Assembly: GCA_963930655.1 (NCBI GenBank)
Contig: OZ005608.1
Span: forward strand, 23,709,271 to 23,773,270
Reading direction: 5' to 3'
Source: Myrica gale
Taxonomy: Eukaryota; Streptophyta; Magnoliopsida; Fagales; Myricaceae
DNA length: 64,000 nt
In this document: piece after piece, positions 60,481 to 64,000 of the stretch
Position numbering within the stretch: the stretch's first letter is position 1
Layout: each line of letters opens with the position of its first letter
Position numbers and translations under genes: made by a program
Notes under the pieces: model-generated
Told to the model about the DNA's origin: nothing
The model's database searches: none
The model's input: only the letters and a program-made list of their open reading frames with translations

Positions 60481-61205
60481 TTTCTAAAGAGTTAAGAACC
60501 TGTTCGACCCAAAAAAAATTGTAAAACAGAAAGAAGTACAAGTGGGTCGTGCTTCCAAGTTCCTGCCAATGGCTTTCATTTTACGCCATGATTTTATATG
60601 CTTTGTTACTTTCCTGTTATTTTTTTCATAACCTTAACAGTTTTACAGGAAAAGCAGACAGTTATGAAGAGAAACAAATAAAAATTCGAATGTAATGGCG
60701 CAGGATCTGGCCAGCGGGACAGCAAGACAGTGCAATGCAACATCAGGTACACAGAAATCAAATGGAGTTCATACCTCGGATTGATTAAGAGAAAAATCTT
60801 ACCGGATGAAAGGAGCTTTTTGTTTTTGTGTGAAAGAGGAGTCGAAATGGGTTCGTGGATCTCCCCGTTGTTTTAATTTTGCTTTCTATTTTACGTTTCA
60901 TAGAAGTATTGCTCCCTAAAATATGTTTGGTTTCAAATTTGGTGATCCAAACTTCCTATTTGAATAAAATAATTTTTCATAATTTTCTCTCTCATCATCA
61001 AATAAATATTTTATAATCAAAAGTTTCATATTCTATTAAAAAAATTACAAAATAATCTCTTTATTAAATTATTATTATTATTATATTTATTTAAACCTTT
61101 CTCTCTCACTTCTTTATTAACTTCATACCTTAAAATTTAAGCCATCCCAACATTTCCATCAAACACCACCGTGTCATATGTTGCTGTGTTTTGCGTGTTG
61201 TAGTT
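60481..61205. other. Intergenic DNA
   Basis: 60917-61170 is a non-autonomous A/T-rich repeat related to 45800-45930. No gene. Confidence 0.4.
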
Positions 61206-61420
61206 ATGTTTCAATGATTGCGGATCTCTCGCTCTCCCTCTCCCTCTCCCTCTCCGGGTTTTTCTAAAGGTAGGTAGAGAAACTCTTTGCTAGCGCAAAT
61301 ACATAACGAAGTTTTGCAACAAAAAAAAAACTCTTTGCTAGTCGTGTAGGATTTAAATAAGAAAGACAGAGAGCTATTGCTTGTGAGCAAAGTTCGACAA
61401 ATGTCTAGTTATGCACATCC
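61206..61420. repeat. Second copy of HMA5-C leader/upstream sequence
   Basis: 61254-61315 (GGGTTTTTC, then AAAGGTAGGTAGAGAAA, CTTTGCTAGC and ACATAACGAAGTTT) repeats 56610-56672 just upstream of HMA5-C. 61335-61420 repeats 60410-60480. A (CTCCCT)n run at 61229-61255 takes the place of the CT tract before HMA5-C. Confidence 0.7.
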
Positions 61421-61435
61421 TATTACTCTGCCATA

Positions 61436-62010
61436 TATTTATACATATGAAGAACCTAAAAAATTGATTTAGGTGGTCAACCTCAACATATACGTACGAT
61501 GATTAATTATGAGTGATCCTCAATCAATGAAATATAAAAATAAGCCTTATCAATTGGTTATTTTCTTGAATTTTGGAGGGTTGACCTTTCGCCAGCCACT
61601 TATACATACACCTGCCTTCACCCAGCTTATATATATATACACACACACACATCATTACTTTGAATCACACACTATTACATAAGAGAGATTTTCACTTCTA
61701 ACTCCTAAACCACATAAAAATATCAAAAAGAAGTTCAAACTATCAAAATCATCTTATTGAGCTTTAAAACTATAAAAATTTAGTGATGTTTACCTGTTAT
61801 AGGATCAACCATCAATATTGTGTCACATAATCTATTTTCTGCATATTTCAACCGTCGAATTCGATAAGAGGGCGAATATTGACGCATTTTGATAGTTGGA
61901 TGTAAATTTATAGGTTAAAAATAATGTTTCCCCATTATATACTTAGTATAGAGTATTAACAACTTGCCAAGGAAGGTAAAAAAAACACTTAACCAAAGAC
62001 TTAACTAAAG
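61436..62010. repeat. Long direct repeat, copy 2
   Basis: Copy of 46371-46945. It lies upstream of HMA5-C as copy 1 lies upstream of HMA5-B. Confidence 0.75.
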
Positions 62011-62049
62011 CTATAACGAACTCTGGAAAGAATAATTGGTTATTTACAT

Positions 62050-62245
62050 ATTTGAACCAAATAGATTCGGAAGTTTTGTTGATCTTGTTTGGCCTGCACC
62101 ATATTTGAACCAGTCAAAGCTTGGATATATATAGTGCAATAAGAAACGGACTTGTAGCGCGATAAGGTTATTTACATATTTTCTCTTGTATTACGAAGCA
62201 ATCTATAAAGTACTCCACTTATGTTTGGTTGATTAGGACGGAGTA
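62050..62245. repeat. 200-bp dispersed repeat, copy 3 of 3
   Basis: Third copy of the 47995 and 49140 repeat, same orientation, slightly more diverged with small deletions. Confidence 0.8.
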
Positions 62246-63249
62246 ATGATGTTCGTGGCTAGGGGGAAGTTTTTTTTTTTGTTGTTGCTGTGTTCTGCTT
62301 GTTGTAGTTAGCATATCATAATTGGTTCTGCGGTCAACACCATTCCAATGTCCATCTCGAGACCATTCTTGATGAAGATAAAAAGGGAGGAAGCTGAAAC
62401 ACGTGAAAGTTATAAAATAGGTCATAATATTCTTTGGTTATGTGCTGACCCGGCGCAATTTGCGGCCATTTCTTGATTTTTTTTCTTGTCTTTTCGAATT
62501 AATTTGAATCATCCCATTGAGGCAGCAAATTAAAAAGGATCTTTATAGCCTACTTTTCCTATGCAATTTGCAGATTTTTCATTTGATCTTCATCTACTTA
62601 CTCTAACCAGACATAATAACCTTTGATGAATGAAACCATCCACATAATATATCCATTGGTTGATGATAATTGTGCATAGCATTGGTTCTGCAATAGGGTG
62701 AGTTTCGGGTTTGATGCCTTAACTATGGTTCTGATCGAGAAGTTTGGTGGGGTTTGGAGGTCCGATCACTAGTGTACGTAGAGTCGGTTTTTGCAGCTTT
62801 GAGAGGCATTAATGAGCTGCCTACCGTGGATCATGTGGTGGTGGTTTTTGTTCTGAACTCAATGATGATCCTCCCACAGGCCACAGTACTGCACGTGACC
62901 ACGATGGCTGAGTCGTCACAACTCGTCGATTATTAATGACTAGACCAAACTTTGCTAGCTCTATCTGTTTATGACAATGCCATGGGCCACGGCAAAGGGA
63001 CGACGTACGTGGATCACCAAATTAAAGCTATGGCGGTTGCTTACAAGTTATGTTGGCCACAAACGTATAAATCGTTCCAATTAAGGCTTAGGATATAGAC
63101 ATAGTAACAGCCTTTGCTGCTGCAATAAATCACAGGGAGTCCATCTACTTTCATTAATATGTATATCTCTTAACAATTATGTGGTGTAAAGCAATGGCTA
63201 TTGCACAAGATGATGGAGACAATTTTTTTTGGGATGGATGGTTTCATTC
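62246..63249. other. Intergenic DNA
   Basis: No gene recognised on either strand. A 60-codon ORF at 62754-62936 shows no family features. Confidence 0.4.
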
Positions 63250-63470
63250 GAGTTTGGTTATTGTGTTAAGCACTATTGTGCTGAGCATGCTGAACGAGGA
63301 CTGAGATTAAAATCTTCAAAATTCAAGGACTCAGATCACACCACATCAATTAAAATGTTTTGAATATTTTAAATGATATGTTTAACTACAGTCATCGGAT
63401 CTCCATCTTTTAATTTCAGCCGTCGCTCAGCATGTTCAGCACAATAGTGCTTAGCACAGTAACTGAACTC
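63250..63470. mobile_element. Mutator-type MITE with perfect 9-bp target duplication
   Basis: GTTTCATTC precedes (63241-63249) and follows (63471-63479) a 221-bp element. Its ends are inverted repeats over about 55 bp: GAGTTTGGTTATTGTG on the left, and reverse-complemented right end GAGTTCAGTTACTGTG, both continuing into AAGCACTATTGTGCTGA. The interior is non-coding. Confidence 0.85.
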
Positions 63471-63479
63471 GTTTCATTC

Positions 63480-64000
63480 ATCAAATGTTATTATATCTAG
63501 TTGGGAGTGAGTTGATCAAATGAAAAGCCTGCAAATTGCATAGAGAAAGTACACCATAGAGATCATTTCATTTTAATTTGTTGCATCAATTGAACAGTTC
63601 AATTTGAAAAGATAGAGAAATGATCAAGGAGTGGTAACAGATTGTGATCAACACATAACCAAAGAATAATAAGACATATTCTCACATGTTATTTCTTCCC
63701 TTTTATCTTCATCAAGAATGTTATCGATAGAGATATTAGGTCAATGTTGACCGCAAATTGGTGCAAGTTACTATGATTTTTACGAATTGGAATCCTTTTC
63801 AATTTACTAAGAGTCTAATTCGAGGGGAGAGGAAAGAAAATTGTATTTAATTGATAGAACTCACAATCCTTATCCGTGTTCTAGGCCAACTATATTTCAT
63901 TCTAGGCAAATCTGTGTTTGATATGATGACCCGGAGAATAAGCAGATTCTTTTTTTTTTCTAGGTCAAGTTTCAAAATGGAACCGAGATACACTGACCAG
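63480..64000. other. Window end, no recognised gene
   Basis: A/T-rich DNA with no ORF of note and no partial gene recognised on either strand. Confidence 0.4.

Overview
The window is eukaryotic nuclear DNA from a flowering plant, almost certainly a eudicot. It has spliced genes with GT-AG introns, AT-rich intergenic DNA, many MITE-like and Mutator-like repeats, LTR and LINE debris, and proteins that read as close relatives of Arabidopsis families. The species cannot be named from the sequence alone.

Layout from left to right. A glutathione peroxidase gene (GPX6 type, minus strand, 3' end cut off by the window edge) occupies the first 2.7 kb. It is followed by two transposon-like inverted-repeat elements that carry pieces of host genes: one holds a broken mechanosensitive-channel (MSL) fragment plus a leucine-rich-repeat fragment, the other a pollen-receptor-kinase-like kinase fragment between 10-bp target duplications. 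A GT47 (exostosin-type) xyloglucan galactosyltransferase-like gene follows at 7.4-9.3 kb and has a reading-frame break near its start. After tandem and CACTA-like repeats comes a 1010-residue MCTP protein (multiple C2 domains, intronless CDS, probable 2.1-kb 5'UTR intron) at 13.4-16.5 kb. The stretch 18.8-25.1 kb is gene-poor repeat DNA. A seven-exon theta-class glutathione S-transferase (plus strand) spans 25.6-30.8 kb.

The right half is dominated by a tandem cluster of HMA5-type copper-transporting P1B-ATPases, all on the minus strand. There is a shattered copy A (31.9-34.3 kb), an apparently intact copy B (38.3-44.3 kb) and an apparently intact copy C (51.1-56.6 kb). B and C both predict 987 residues with identical exon lengths after exon 2. 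Flanking DNA was duplicated too: the GST 3' flank recurs before copy B, and sequences upstream of copy B recur upstream of copy C. Immediately upstream of copy C lies a long inverted repeat (56.7-60.4 kb, about 0.9 kb arms, 1.45 kb loop) whose arms carry the same 89-codon ORF facing inwards.

Functionally, three of the genes are stress or detoxification genes: peroxide removal (GPX6), glutathione-dependent detoxification (GSTT) and copper export (HMA5). Plant genes do not form operons, so the adjacency of GST and HMA5 is best read as shared duplication history. No bacterial-type system, CRISPR array or tRNA gene was recognised. All exon limits were placed by eye from GT/AG sites and protein family similarity.
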